Below, piece by piece: positions 26,377-36,255 of a DNA stretch of 64,000 nt. This DNA is from CAYWRZ01 sp964460845 (GTDB lineage Bacteria; Bacteroidota; Bacteroidia; Flavobacteriales_D; UBA2798). The stretch lies in NCBI GenBank assembly GCA_964460845.1, contig CAYWRZ010000001.1, forward strand, positions 186,001 to 250,000. Direction: 5' to 3'. Both the position numbers and the translations under genes were made by a program. The notes under the pieces are model-generated. The model made no database searches. It saw only the letters and a program-made list of their open reading frames with translations, and was not told where the DNA came from. Position 1 is the stretch's first letter. Every line of letters starts with the position of its first letter.

Positions 26377-27804
26377 ATGCAACACTCTTTTCTTATACAG
26401 TCTTTCTGCCGGCTGCTCCTAACAATGGTTTTGTGCGGCCAAAGCATCTTTCTGTATGCGCAGGAAAATCTTCCCGAAGCGTATTATCTGCATGACCTGA
26501 AAGGGTACTGTTTTTTACGGCCGAAATCTGTACCCGCATCCGGAATAGAGCTACAGATCTTCGACAGCAAAAACCGGCTCGTAGCCCGAACCCTGGTACG
26601 CGAAGACGGTTCTTTCCTTTTTCCCGACATCGTGCAACAAGACCGTTTACGCCTGAAGGCCGCCACCACTCAAGCCGGGATAAGGCTTCTCATCGGGAAC
26701 GATACCGAGAAACAAAAACTCTGCTTACTAAGTGATCCGGAAGGAAATTTTCTTTACCGCCAATTCGATCCGCAGCTCCTTAGCGCTCTTTTAAGCGACA
26801 CTACACGCAAAATATACGGACAGCTTCTTTCAGAAAAAGGAATCGAGCAGGCCGCTACGCACATTGAAATCAAGCTCACCGACAGGCAGGGTAAAATTTT
26901 ACAGCGCAGCCATACCGAATCGGAAGGATTCTTTACTTTCGAAAACCTGCCTTCCGACATGAATTTTTTGCTGCAAAGCGATGCTTCGAAACTTTATACC
27001 CTATTGTTATTCAGTAAAGAAGGATACGTAATCGCTGAGCTGCAAAGCGATGAAAACGGTTTTTACACGTATATCCGGTTACCCGAAGCATATAGCAGTC
27101 GCAACTGGCAGGCCAGGGCTTCTCTCCCTCCCGATATACCGCCCACGCTGGCGTTTTCCGGAAAATTTGACCAAAACCTAAAAATCCCTTTTCGCATCAG
27201 CGATGAAAACGGGCAAACGCTCTATAACGATACAAGCGATGCAGAAGGTTTTTTCCGTGCCATACACCTGCCCCTCCAACAACGTTATGTGATTCATACA
27301 CATTCGGATGACCCGCTGAAAGTAGCGTTAAAACGTCCGTTAAATCACGAGATTACCGTTTTACACCCCGACCGGGCGGGTCGTTTTATTTATTCGCCCT
27401 GGGGCGAAAAACGGAATCGTCCGAGCCTGCTGGCCGACGAAACGATAGGTTTTGCCGAAAAGCTTTATCTGATCTATTTTGAGAAGGAAAAAAGCAGCCT
27501 ATCGGCCGAAACACTCGCGGTGCTGGATAAAATTGCCGGTCTGCTGAAAAGCGATCCTACGCTCAAACTGAGCGTCGAAGCCCATGCCGACACCCGGGGA
27601 GCGGCAGAATACAACCGCCGACTCTCTCAACAAAGGGCCGAAATAGTAAGCCATTACCTGCACAGCAAAGGTATTGATGCCCAACGCATACGAAGTATCG
27701 CATACGGCGACACCCAGCCGGTGGTACCCTGTAGCGAGACCGAACCCTGCACCGAAGAAAATCATATCGCCAATCGTCGCTGCGAGCTGAAAATTTACCG
27801 GTAA
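26377..27804 (+). CDS. OmpA-family protein with N-terminal repeat domains
   Basis: 475 residues. A signal peptide (about 1-28) precedes three carboxypeptidase-regulatory-like beta-sandwich repeats, recognisable by repeated SEGFFTF / SDAEGFFR / EDGSFLF motifs near 75, 185 and 285. The OmpA peptidoglycan-binding domain fills the last 120 residues, with LSVEAHADTRGAAEYNRRLS and the conserved NRRCEL ending. It probably links the outer membrane to the cell wall. The neighbouring outer-membrane barrel gene may be a partner. Confidence 0.9.
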   Translation: MQHSFLIQSFCRLLLTMVLCGQSIFLYAQENLPEAYYLHDLKGYCFLRPKSVPASGIELQIFDSKNRLVARTLVREDGSFLFPDIVQQDRLRLKAATTQAGIRLLIGNDTEKQKLCLLSDPEGNFLYRQFDPQLLSALLSDTTRKIYGQLLSEKGIEQAATHIEIKLTDRQGKILQRSHTESEGFFTFENLPSDMNFLLQSDASKLYTLLLFSKEGYVIAELQSDENGFYTYIRLPEAYSSRNWQARASLPPDIPPTLAFSGKFDQNLKIPFRISDENGQTLYNDTSDAEGFFRAIHLPLQQRYVIHTHSDDPLKVALKRPLNHEITVLHPDRAGRFIYSPWGEKRNRPSLLADETIGFAEKLYLIYFEKEKSSLSAETLAVLDKIAGLLKSDPTLKLSVEAHADTRGAAEYNRRLSQQRAEIVSHYLHSKGIDAQRIRSIAYGDTQPVVPCSETEPCTEENHIANRRCELKIYR

Positions 27805-27904
27805 AACCGTAGCTTTTTCCATACGCTGCTGTCAAAAAGATTTCGCCGAAAAGCACCCGTCTCCCACCAATCTTGCTACTTTTACCTTTCAAATTGCGGT
27901 TATT

Positions 27905-29491
27905 TTGAAACCCATCAGCCCCTTTCGTATCCTGTTGTTTATTCTTTCGGTATTCAGCCTGTTGCTGCTGGCTTCGCTGTTTTTCCCGGAAAAGGGCATT
28001 CCGCTGGGCGAAAAATATACGCTTCGTTTTCCGAGCTTCGCGCAATTTCTGAATCCACCGAAAAAAGGAGAAAAGAAAGAAGCGGTAAGCCGTATCCTCA
28101 AAGACATTGACACGAGTCTGACAGACGGAGAAACGCCCCTTCCTGAGAGACGCAAGCACGCCAATCGCTTTGGAAAAATGATGGGCGACCCTTCGGAAAA
28201 AGAAGCCGCAGCACAAGACGAAAACCACCCACAGTATCTCGAGTTTGGTACCCAAAGCCCGGCCATACTTTACCCCTTCTTTGAAAAAGCCGACGCGCTG
28301 AGTCAGCGCAAACGCATTGTGCGCATCATCCATTACGGCGATTCACAAATCGAGGGAGATCGCATGAGCGGATACATTCGCCAAAAGCTTCAGGCCAAAT
28401 TCGGCGGCAACGGACCGGGAATGATTGCAGGCTATAATCAATACCCCACCATTTCTTTCCAGCAAAATGTCTCTTCCAATTTCAAACGTTATACGATTTT
28501 TCCTTATCCGGTAAAAGAAGTACTGCACCGCAAATTCGGCTCGATGGGCTCCTTTGCACGCTTTACAGGTATTAGCGGCGATTCTTTACCCGGTAACCTG
28601 CCTGCGCAAGAGGGCTGGATCGAAATCAGTCCGCACCGCCAGGCTTTCGGTAATGCCCGGCAATACAATCGCGTAAGGATGTTTTACGGCAATTGCAAAG
28701 CGCCGGTACTGGTACAGGTTTTTCTCAACGACGAGCTGATTCACGAAGAAGATCTGATTACCGATGCCGCCTATCATACGTTGGAGCTGCAGTTTGAAGA
28801 AACCCCTCAAAAGCTGCGTTACGTCTTTACAGGAACCGACAGTCCGGATATCTACGGATTCAGTCTCGACGGCAACTATGGCATAGCGCTCGATAATGTG
28901 GCCATGCGCGGCTCTTCGGGCGATTTCGTGGGCATTTCCGATCACGGCCTGCTGCGGCAAATGTATGCCGATTTGGAAGTGGATTTGTTCATCATGCAAT
29001 TTGGAGGCAACAGCGTGCCGGGCTTAAAAACGGAAGCCGGGGCGTCACATTACGCCGGTTTGCTACGCGCGCAGCTCAACCATTTGAAAAAGCTCAGACC
29101 CGGAGCACCCATTATCGTAATCGGTCCTTCGGATATGTCCACCAAAGAAGGCGGCACATTTGTCACCTATCCCTTACTTCCCTTGCTTATTGAAAAAATG
29201 AAAGCCGAAGTGTTCAAAGCCGGAGCGGCCTATTGGGATATTTACAGCGCTATGGGCGGCGAAAACTCCATGCCCGAATGGGTCGATAAGGAGTTGGCCA
29301 GCGAAGACTATGTGCATTTTACACCCGGAGGAGCAAGGTATGTAGCCGAAATGTTCTACTCCGCTTTTCTACACGAATACCAGCAATACTGCAAACGTTC
29401 GGAACCGACCACGAAAAAAACAACAGAGTTACAGGATACGGAAGCGGCAAAGAAGCATGAATCTGAAGTGAAGAAAGGAAAAGCCGAATGA
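27905..29491 (+). CDS. membrane-anchored SGNH-hydrolase-like protein (first of pair)
   Basis: 528 residues with a TTG start; no ATG is available for 65 codons. One N-terminal membrane helix (about 9-28) anchors it, and the rest is periplasmic. The SGNH signature is IIHYGDSQIEGDRMS with Ser147, block III is degenerate (MQFGGNS in place of GxND), and the catalytic Asp-His pair is Asp468/His471 in EDYVHFTPGGA. These look like the acyl-transfer partners AlgX/AlgJ. The stop overlaps the next start by 4 bases. It heads a four-gene run with the MBOAT gene. Confidence 0.85.
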   Translation: MKPISPFRILLFILSVFSLLLLASLFFPEKGIPLGEKYTLRFPSFAQFLNPPKKGEKKEAVSRILKDIDTSLTDGETPLPERRKHANRFGKMMGDPSEKEAAAQDENHPQYLEFGTQSPAILYPFFEKADALSQRKRIVRIIHYGDSQIEGDRMSGYIRQKLQAKFGGNGPGMIAGYNQYPTISFQQNVSSNFKRYTIFPYPVKEVLHRKFGSMGSFARFTGISGDSLPGNLPAQEGWIEISPHRQAFGNARQYNRVRMFYGNCKAPVLVQVFLNDELIHEEDLITDAAYHTLELQFEETPQKLRYVFTGTDSPDIYGFSLDGNYGIALDNVAMRGSSGDFVGISDHGLLRQMYADLEVDLFIMQFGGNSVPGLKTEAGASHYAGLLRAQLNHLKKLRPGAPIIVIGPSDMSTKEGGTFVTYPLLPLLIEKMKAEVFKAGAAYWDIYSAMGGENSMPEWVDKELASEDYVHFTPGGARYVAEMFYSAFLHEYQQYCKRSEPTTKKTTELQDTEAAKKHESEVKKGKAE

Positions 29492-30801
29492 AAACGCGCA
29501 TTCTCTGTATGATGCTTCTCTTATGCGGGTACAAACCCGCCATAGCACAGCATGAAGAAATTGACGATTTCGGCAGCGATTCGCTGATGGGGGTAATCGA
29601 TACCCTCACAGCCGCAAAATACCCTTACATCCGCTACGCTGAGAACCGATTTAGCTTTTACAACGGCGAAACACCCGCTTTTGAGCGCTTTTATGCAAAG
29701 TTCGACAGCCTGATCAATTACCACAAGCAACAGTTGGTGATCTACCACATCGGCGGATCGCACATACAGGCCGACCTCTACTCGCACCGTATGCGCACCT
29801 ACCTCAACACCTGGTGGCCCGAGCTGACCGGCGCGCGCGGGTTGGTGTTTCCTTTTACCGCCGCACAAACCAACAATCCTTCTAACTACCGCAGCGAATA
29901 TACCGGCGAATGGACTAATGTGCGTTGCGTAAACCGCAAAGACACCTCGCTGCTCGGACTAACGGGCATTTCCATCAGCACACGCGATTCGATCGCCTCG
30001 ATCAAAATTTCTTACCGCGAAAAAGAACCGCATCGCTACCCCATCAGTAGCGTAAAAGTGTATCATAACATGAGCCCGGCCTATTGGGTCTCTTTTGCCG
30101 ACAGCCTTCGGGTCGAAAGCACTTTACAGGATTCTGCAGCGGGCTATACCCTGTTTTCGCTGCGCGGAGAATACGACACCGTACCCTTGCAAATACAACG
30201 TATGCTGCCCGACAACCTGGGCGGCGAATTTACCCTATACGGCATTGAGCTGATGAACAAGCGGCCGGGAGTTGTCTATAACAGCATCGGCATTAACGGA
30301 GCGGCTTTTTCGCATTACCTGCGCTGTCAGGATTTTGAAAAACAACTGGCACAGCTTCCGCCCGACCTGTTTATAATTTCGATAGGCACCAACGATGCCA
30401 ACGTACCTGCAGCCGATTTTAAGCCCGAAACCTTCAAAGCCAATTACGAAGCGCTGGTACAGCGTGTACTTCGCGTAAATCCGAACGCCGCATTGCTTTT
30501 TACCGTGCCCAACGACGCGTATTATTACCGCCGTTATCCGAACAGGAACGTCGAAAAAATGCGCGATGTAATACAGGAGTTAGCCGGAAAATACGGCGCA
30601 GGGGTTTGGAATTTTTACGACATCATGGGCGGCTTCAATTCTTCTAACCGCTGGTTCAAAGACAACCTGATGCACCGCGACAGGGTGCATTTCACCAACG
30701 AAGGATACGCGCTGAAAGGCGATCTTTTCTTCGAAGCCTTTCTGAAGTACCTCGAAGAATTTGAATACAAACGATTACTCAAACTCAGCAACCCGGACTA
30801 A
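29488..30801 (+). CDS. secreted SGNH/GDSL hydrolase-family protein (second of pair)
   Basis: 437 residues with a signal peptide (about 1-21). The nucleophile block is YHIGGSHIQADLY with Ser91, block III is GTND with Asn302, and the catalytic pair is Asp398/His401 in RDRVHFTNEGYALKG, so all four SGNH blocks are intact. An N-terminal beta-rich domain separates Ser91 from block III by about 200 residues. It is a probable periplasmic O-acetyltransferase or esterase acting with the MBOAT protein, whose ATG follows directly after this stop codon. Confidence 0.88.
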   Translation: MKTRILCMMLLLCGYKPAIAQHEEIDDFGSDSLMGVIDTLTAAKYPYIRYAENRFSFYNGETPAFERFYAKFDSLINYHKQQLVIYHIGGSHIQADLYSHRMRTYLNTWWPELTGARGLVFPFTAAQTNNPSNYRSEYTGEWTNVRCVNRKDTSLLGLTGISISTRDSIASIKISYREKEPHRYPISSVKVYHNMSPAYWVSFADSLRVESTLQDSAAGYTLFSLRGEYDTVPLQIQRMLPDNLGGEFTLYGIELMNKRPGVVYNSIGINGAAFSHYLRCQDFEKQLAQLPPDLFIISIGTNDANVPAADFKPETFKANYEALVQRVLRVNPNAALLFTVPNDAYYYRRYPNRNVEKMRDVIQELAGKYGAGVWNFYDIMGGFNSSNRWFKDNLMHRDRVHFTNEGYALKGDLFFEAFLKYLEEFEYKRLLKLSNPD

Positions 30802-32538
30802 ATGACGCGTTTCGAAGACCTCTTTACCCGGTTCCCGCAATTTCGCTGCGAAGATCTCAGCGCCCGAATGAGCGACAATCCGGATTTGTCGAATATGCCG
30901 ATGACCTTCTCGCAATTCGATTTTTGGATTTTCTTCGGACTGGTGTATCTCGGGTTTACCCTGCTCAACAAAAGAGTTGCCGCACGTAATTTGTTTCTGC
31001 TCGCCGCAAGCCTTTTCTTTTACCTCAAAACCAGCGGACTGTTTATCGTGATACTGGTGTTTTCGGTGATCGTAAATTATTACGCGGGTACTGTTATTCA
31101 ACGTTCGGAACGGAAAGGAATACGAAAACTTTGGTTGGTTTCGATACTTACCCTCGATCTGGTGGTGCTTGGCTTTTTCAAATACGCCTACTTTTTTACC
31201 GATTCGCTCAACAAGCTTTTTCACACGCAGTACGAAAGCTTCAACTATTTTGCACATTGGTTCAATAACCTTGCCGGGAGCGACAATTTTTGTGTAGATA
31301 AAATCATTTTGCCAATCGGGATTTCTTTTTTCACGTTCCGCACCATGAGCTACGTCATCGATGTGTTTAGGCGCGAGGCCGAACCGGTGAAAAATGTGCT
31401 CGACTTCGGCTTTTTCGTGACCTTTTTTCCGGCCCTGATCGCCGGACCAATCCTGCGCTCGCGCGAGTTTGTACCGCAGATGTACCGCGAGTTTAAGCTG
31501 AGCCGCTACGAATTCGGGCAGGCACTTTTTACCATCCTCCGCGGACTGGTTAAAAAAATCGTGATTGCCGACTACATCGGCGTAAATTTTATAGATCGTA
31601 TCCTGATCGATCCCACGCTTTATCCCGGTTTCATCAGCGTGCTGGTCATGTGGGCGTATTCGCTCCAAATCTACTGCGATTTCAGCGGGTACAGCGATAT
31701 GGCTATCGGTATGTCGCGACTAATGGGCTTTCGGATAAACGACAATTTCAATTCACCCTATAAGGCGCGTAATGTGGGCGAATTCTGGAAACGCTGGCAC
31801 ATCTCACTTTCGTCGTGGCTACGCGATTACCTCTACATTCCGCTGGGCGGAAACCGCCGCAGCACCGTGGGCTCTTTCATTTGTCTGCTCCTCATCTTCG
31901 TGTTTGTAAGCCTCATTTTTGAGCGTTACCTGAATATTCCCTGGTACAGCATACTGATTTATTGCGTGGGCATCAGCAGCATACTAAGCATTACCGGCTG
32001 GCTGTTTCCACAGATAGGTCGTTTTCTTACTACCGATATGAACCTGATGATTACCATGATTTTGGGAGGTATTTGGCACGACAACACGCTCAACTTTATT
32101 GTGTGGGGTGGACTCAACGGTGTAGGACTCGTGGTATATAAATACTGGAAACGCATAAGTCCGTACGAAAAATCAAGTTTTTTCCTGGTGCATTTCTGGA
32201 AAATATTTCTTACGTTCAACTTCATCACCTTTACGCGTATTTTCTTCAGGCTGCGCCAAACGGAAGACGCCGAAAACCTCTTATCGCATCTTTGGTACAA
32301 TTTCAATTTCAGTTGGGAAATGCTGGAAAAGGTGGTCATTACCGGTTATCCGGCCATATTCCTGGCGATAGCGACAGGCTTTGTGATCCATTGGCTGCCT
32401 TCCAGGCTAAAAGCGCGGGTACAGGATCGTTTTGCCGGATTCCCAATGGCAGCGCAGGTATTGATTACCGCTGTATTGATGGTATTTATCTATCAGGTAA
32501 TGAGCGATTTTCAACCTTTTATCTACCTGAATCATTAA
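30802..32538 (+). CDS. MBOAT-family O-acyltransferase (AlgI-like)
   Basis: 578 residues with about eleven membrane helices. The two MBOAT histidines are visible: His333 in FWKRWHISLSSWLRDYLYI and His426 in GGIWHDNTLNFIVWGG. AlgI-type proteins carry acyl groups across the inner membrane for O-acylation of surface polysaccharides. The ATG touches the preceding TAA with no gap. The two SGNH genes upstream and the GSCFA gene downstream suggest one acylation machine; the glycan substrate is not encoded here. Confidence 0.94.
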   Translation: MTRFEDLFTRFPQFRCEDLSARMSDNPDLSNMPMTFSQFDFWIFFGLVYLGFTLLNKRVAARNLFLLAASLFFYLKTSGLFIVILVFSVIVNYYAGTVIQRSERKGIRKLWLVSILTLDLVVLGFFKYAYFFTDSLNKLFHTQYESFNYFAHWFNNLAGSDNFCVDKIILPIGISFFTFRTMSYVIDVFRREAEPVKNVLDFGFFVTFFPALIAGPILRSREFVPQMYREFKLSRYEFGQALFTILRGLVKKIVIADYIGVNFIDRILIDPTLYPGFISVLVMWAYSLQIYCDFSGYSDMAIGMSRLMGFRINDNFNSPYKARNVGEFWKRWHISLSSWLRDYLYIPLGGNRRSTVGSFICLLLIFVFVSLIFERYLNIPWYSILIYCVGISSILSITGWLFPQIGRFLTTDMNLMITMILGGIWHDNTLNFIVWGGLNGVGLVVYKYWKRISPYEKSSFFLVHFWKIFLTFNFITFTRIFFRLRQTEDAENLLSHLWYNFNFSWEMLEKVVITGYPAIFLAIATGFVIHWLPSRLKARVQDRFAGFPMAAQVLITAVLMVFIYQVMSDFQPFIYLNH

Positions 32539-32559
32539 CAGGCTTCTTATCTTTAACGC

Positions 32560-33513
32560 ATGAATTTCCGTACGGAATACCGCGTCGCCGAATCTTCCTT
32601 TAAAATCCGTCACGATCACCCTGTGGTACTGGCAGGTTCCTGCTTTACCGATCACATCGGACAGCGCCTGCGGCAAGGTGGTTTCGACGCAGGAATAAAT
32701 CCTTTCGGTACGCTTTTTAATCCTTCTTCTATTGCAAACTGCGTACATACACTGATCGAAGGCAACGAATTTACCCCCGACGATTTTTTCAGGCACAATG
32801 AGCTTTGGCATTCTTTCAGCCTGCACAGCGATTATTCGGGTACTATGCTTGAGTTGCTTTTGGCAAAAATTAACGAAACAATTCACGAAAACCGGGAACG
32901 GCTGCGCCGTGCTTCCTGCCTGCTGATCACCTTTGGTACGGCCTGGGTTTACGAACATACCGAAACCGCGAAGACGGTTGCTAACTGCCATAAATTACCC
33001 GGGCATTTTTTTAGGAAACGAAAGTTAAGCATCGAAGAAATTGTGCAGGAATATACCTTACTTTTTGAAGCGCTTGCCGCTTATAATCCTGCCTTGAAAA
33101 TTGTATTGACCTTGAGTCCGGTACGCCATTTGAAAGACGGCTTTACCGAAAACCAGTGGAGCAAATCGACCTTATACATGGCCATTCGCGAGCTGGAGCA
33201 GACTTTTGCACAGGTAATTTATTTTCCCGCTTACGAAATTGTGATGGACGATCTGCGCGATTACCGTTTTTTTAACACTGATTTGGTGCATCCCTCCGAA
33301 AATGCGATTCACTATACCTGGGAAAAATTCTGCGCTACCTTTTTGGAAAGCGATACACTTCAACTGACCACACAAGTTTCGACACTTTTCCAACGTATGC
33401 GGCACAGGCCGCTGCACCCCGATACCGAAGCACACCTGCGTTTTACGGAAGAAACCGAAAAAGAATACCTGCGTCTGAAAAAATTATTGCCCCACCTTGA
33501 GCTTCGCCCATAA
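32560..33513 (+). CDS. GSCFA-domain protein
   Basis: 317 residues with no signal peptide. The name motif appears as LAGSCFTDHIGQRL near residues 22-35, with NPFGTLFNPSSI following. The C-terminal DLVHPSENAIHYTWEKF holds the conserved Asp-x-x-His. GSCFA proteins are predicted SGNH-fold enzymes of Bacteroidota and proteobacteria with no firm substrate. It is 21 bases after the MBOAT gene and probably in the same transcript. Its 3' end overlaps the convergent HAD gene by 30 bases. Confidence 0.9.
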   Translation: MNFRTEYRVAESSFKIRHDHPVVLAGSCFTDHIGQRLRQGGFDAGINPFGTLFNPSSIANCVHTLIEGNEFTPDDFFRHNELWHSFSLHSDYSGTMLELLLAKINETIHENRERLRRASCLLITFGTAWVYEHTETAKTVANCHKLPGHFFRKRKLSIEEIVQEYTLLFEALAAYNPALKIVLTLSPVRHLKDGFTENQWSKSTLYMAIRELEQTFAQVIYFPAYEIVMDDLRDYRFFNTDLVHPSENAIHYTWEKFCATFLESDTLQLTTQVSTLFQRMRHRPLHPDTEAHLRFTEETEKEYLRLKKLLPHLELRP

Positions 33514-34149
33514 GGCTTCCGAAAATTCATCAAGCGAACCAAGCTGATAATCGGCGGCGTGGAATTTAGCTTTACCCTGGTGCAGAAGCTCAGGAACAGC
33601 TATCACTTTCATACGTGCAGCTTTGGCCGCAATAATGCCGTTAAATGAATCTTCGAACACTATGCATTCTCTCGGATTCACCCCCAGCATTCGCGCGGCG
33701 CTAAGATACACCGCAGGGTGAGGCTTACCGTATTGTTCTGTTTCGGCCGAGTGAATTACGCTGAAATAAGATCGTATATCCAGCCGATCGACCACCGTAT
33801 TGATGATACGGCTCGGAGAAGCCGAAGCGATGCCCATAGGGATTTTTCTTCGCTGAAAAAAGTCAAGTACTTTGTAAACCCCGGGAAGCGCCTTGCCTTT
33901 ATCACGAATTTCGCGTATCACTCCTTCTATCACAGCTTCCGTAATTTCCGTTTTCGGAACGTGAGTCCAGGGATAGATCGAGTACCAGTAATCGGTCACT
34001 TCGTCGATACGCAAGCCCACTGTACGAAAACACATTTCGTCGGTTAATGAAATTCCGACCCTGCTAAAAATTTCTTTTTCCGTGTCTCTCCAAATCGGTT
34101 CGCTGTCTATCAGCAAGCCGTCCATATCGAAAATAACCGCTTTACTCAT
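33484..34149 (-). CDS. HAD-superfamily phosphatase (hexitol / 2-deoxyglucose-6-phosphatase type)
   Basis: 221 residues. Motif I is FDMDGLLIDSEP (about 7-18), with a helical cap domain (about 18-85), motif II Ser near SASPSRI and motif III/IV as KPHPAVYL and VFEDSFNGI. This is the HxpB/YniC subclass of sugar phosphatases. Its start overlaps the end of the next upstream gene by 8 bases, while its 3' end overlaps the GSCFA gene on the opposite strand by 30 bases. Confidence 0.92.
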   Translation of the reverse strand: MSKAVIFDMDGLLIDSEPIWRDTEKEIFSRVGISLTDEMCFRTVGLRIDEVTDYWYSIYPWTHVPKTEITEAVIEGVIREIRDKGKALPGVYKVLDFFQRRKIPMGIASASPSRIINTVVDRLDIRSYFSVIHSAETEQYGKPHPAVYLSAARMLGVNPRECIVFEDSFNGIIAAKAARMKVIAVPELLHQGKAKFHAADYQLGSLDEFSEALWAKLKVGQ

Positions 34150-35305
34150 AATTCATTTTTCGCAAGCGATACGCATACACCATCCGGTTGCCTAAAAACA
34201 CACGTAGCGTACCGTTCATGTAGGTGTTTTCATCGACCTGAAGTGCCATAGATTGCGGAGCGCCCGTTTCCGATAAGGGCAATATATGGTTTACAATTTG
34301 TGTTCCTTTTTCGTCGGTAATCAGCATTCGGTAATCTCCTTTTTCGGTAAAGGTATAATTAAGCTGATACGTCCCTTTTTGCGTGGTATCGGCGCGCAGG
34401 TTTATAAATTTTACGCTTTGCGAAGTGTAAGAAATAAATCCGCTGGCATAATCGCGCAAAGGATAGTAATAAAGCCGTCCGCCCAGCAATCCGAGCGAAC
34501 GTTCGTCGGTGACCCAAAGGTTATCCTGCTCGTCGAAGCAGACCGCTTCCTTTTGGGAGAATTTATCAAAATCGTAGCGGGCATAATTACCTCTGAAAAA
34601 GGCGCTGCCCGAAAATTCGGTAAACAGCCAAAGCCGGTTATAGCTGATAAGTACGAGCCTATTGCCCGCCGCATTAAGCGCCGCACCGGTTATCGAACAT
34701 TCATAATAGCCTTCTTTTCCGGTGTAAAAGCTGTCGGCCGGCATGACCTGATATTCGCCCGGAACCGCCGGGATTTTATACATCCTGACGTAACCGTTAT
34801 ACGGTTTGGCGTTGTTTTTAGAAAACACAAACAGTGTGTCTTTCCACCAAACCATTGCTTCAGCATCGTAGTCTAACCGACTGCGCGAAGGTGGAAAAGC
34901 GGGCTGGTCGGCATACGAAAAACGGATGGTTTCTGCCTTTGCTTCTTTATCAGAGGCGGTCAATTTTACACGATAGATCGCCAGATCTTTTCGCTTATTG
35001 GCATTATTACCGAAGTCGCCGATGAAATACGTTCCTTTTCTATCGCTTGTAATTTCTTCCCAATCGCGGTTCACAGCGTTGCGAATACGAATGGAATGCC
35101 GTAAGCCTGCCTTACGATCGATGACATACAATACCGCCGAATCGCCACTGTCGTTGTGCGAAATCAGATCGGAACCGAAAAGTGCAAGTCCCGAAGACTC
35201 TTTCAGTTCAGCAGGTGTTTTGAACGAAGCCGAAGCTTGTATTACCTGAGCCATTGCCGCCAATGGAGCCAACAGACAAAATACGGTGATGAATATATAC
35301 CTCAT
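34142..35305 (-). CDS. secreted beta-propeller-like protein of unknown function
   Basis: 387 residues with a signal peptide (about 1-19, ending AAMAQ). The N-terminal 280 residues contain repeated strand motifs (LISHNDSGDSAVLYVID, GTYFIGDFGNNANKRKD, LFVFSKNN) like a six- or seven-bladed propeller. The C-terminal 90 residues form a separate beta domain resembling secretion-associated domains, though I cannot confirm a T9SS signal. It is probably co-transcribed with the HAD gene. Substrate and role are unknown. Confidence 0.78.
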   Translation of the reverse strand: MRYIFITVFCLLAPLAAMAQVIQASASFKTPAELKESSGLALFGSDLISHNDSGDSAVLYVIDRKAGLRHSIRIRNAVNRDWEEITSDRKGTYFIGDFGNNANKRKDLAIYRVKLTASDKEAKAETIRFSYADQPAFPPSRSRLDYDAEAMVWWKDTLFVFSKNNAKPYNGYVRMYKIPAVPGEYQVMPADSFYTGKEGYYECSITGAALNAAGNRLVLISYNRLWLFTEFSGSAFFRGNYARYDFDKFSQKEAVCFDEQDNLWVTDERSLGLLGGRLYYYPLRDYASGFISYTSQSVKFINLRADTTQKGTYQLNYTFTEKGDYRMLITDEKGTQIVNHILPLSETGAPQSMALQVDENTYMNGTLRVFLGNRMVYAYRLRKMNYE

Positions 35306-35331
35306 TTGATTTTAAAAATACGGATAAGCGC

Positions 35332-36201
35332 TCAAGTTCCCCAATGAGGAGCGATCTCTTCGGCAGACACATTCGCTTCGTCGGCAGTAAGCAGTCCGTT
35401 TTCTACCAGCGAGCGCAATACGGTAGCAAGTTCTTTCTCCGAAACACCCGATTCTTTACTCCACACGGTTTCACGCAGCCAACGTTGGGTAGCGGCAAAT
35501 GTAAGTCCGTAGCGTTGTGCAATTACGGAAGTCGTATCCGAGGCTGTTTCCAGTTCTTTTATACATTCGGATACGGCCTGAGCGATCGCGCGTATTTTTT
35601 CGGGATTGGCATTCCAGCGCTCACGGTTTACGGCCAGCGCAAAAGAAGGCCAGGGCGTAGGCACCTCATCGATGCAGTGTAAGGAATAGGTTTCGAGAAA
35701 GGGCTGAGTGGTAAATTTTTCCCAAAGAAATATTTCAGCTTTTTTTTGTTGCAAAGCTTCCAATCCACCCTGAAGAGAGCCTACTGTTACAAACTGATCG
35801 TCGCGCAGGCGAAGCCCTTTATTACGGGCATGTACCTGTGCCATCAGTTGAGAACCCGAACCCGGGCGACTAATAGCAAAACGATGAGAAAAAATTGCTT
35901 CGGGCTGTTTCACCGGTCCGTCATTGGCCACATGTATTCCCCAGCGAAGGGGGCTCTTTACATGAAATTTAAGCAGATACACCTTGCGATGCCGGAGAAG
36001 ATAAGGAATAAGTCCTTCGGTAAGCAATACCGCCATATCGAGCTCGCCCCGATCGAGCATACCGGTCATATCGCCGGTACCACCAGGCACATCTATCCAA
36101 CGGAGATCGATACCCAGGGATTGTAGTCTTTGCGCCTCAACGACTTTTTTCCAGGGATAATTAAAATGCTCATCTACTCCGCCTATACTGATTCGCTCCA
36201 C
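35332..36201 (-). CDS. substrate-binding-protein-like (Ca3427-type PBP2 fold), cytoplasmic
   Basis: 289 residues. The opening MERISIGGVDEHFNYPWKK and the block WIDVPGGTGDMTGMLDRGELDMAVLL are like Ca3427-type type-2 periplasmic-binding folds related to NMT1/ThiY proteins. There is no signal peptide or lipobox, and no ABC permease or ATPase gene nearby. It is therefore either a cytoplasmic ligand-binding protein or an enzyme-like sensor. The ligand is unknown. It lies 27 bases upstream of the secreted protein gene. Confidence 0.8.
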   Translation of the reverse strand: MERISIGGVDEHFNYPWKKVVEAQRLQSLGIDLRWIDVPGGTGDMTGMLDRGELDMAVLLTEGLIPYLLRHRKVYLLKFHVKSPLRWGIHVANDGPVKQPEAIFSHRFAISRPGSGSQLMAQVHARNKGLRLRDDQFVTVGSLQGGLEALQQKKAEIFLWEKFTTQPFLETYSLHCIDEVPTPWPSFALAVNRERWNANPEKIRAIAQAVSECIKELETASDTTSVIAQRYGLTFAATQRWLRETVWSKESGVSEKELATVLRSLVENGLLTADEANVSAEEIAPHWGT

Positions 36202-36255
36202 ACCTATCCTTGTTGATTGCTTGCAAAGATACGGTGTAAGGAAGAGAAAGACCGT

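Noticed and set aside
33484..33513. 30-base overlap of the GSCFA and HAD genes as a sign of misannotation
   Set aside because: Both C-termini fit their families and both frames are open; overlapping convergent ends also occur at cupin/clpX (51035-51048). No special control is claimed.
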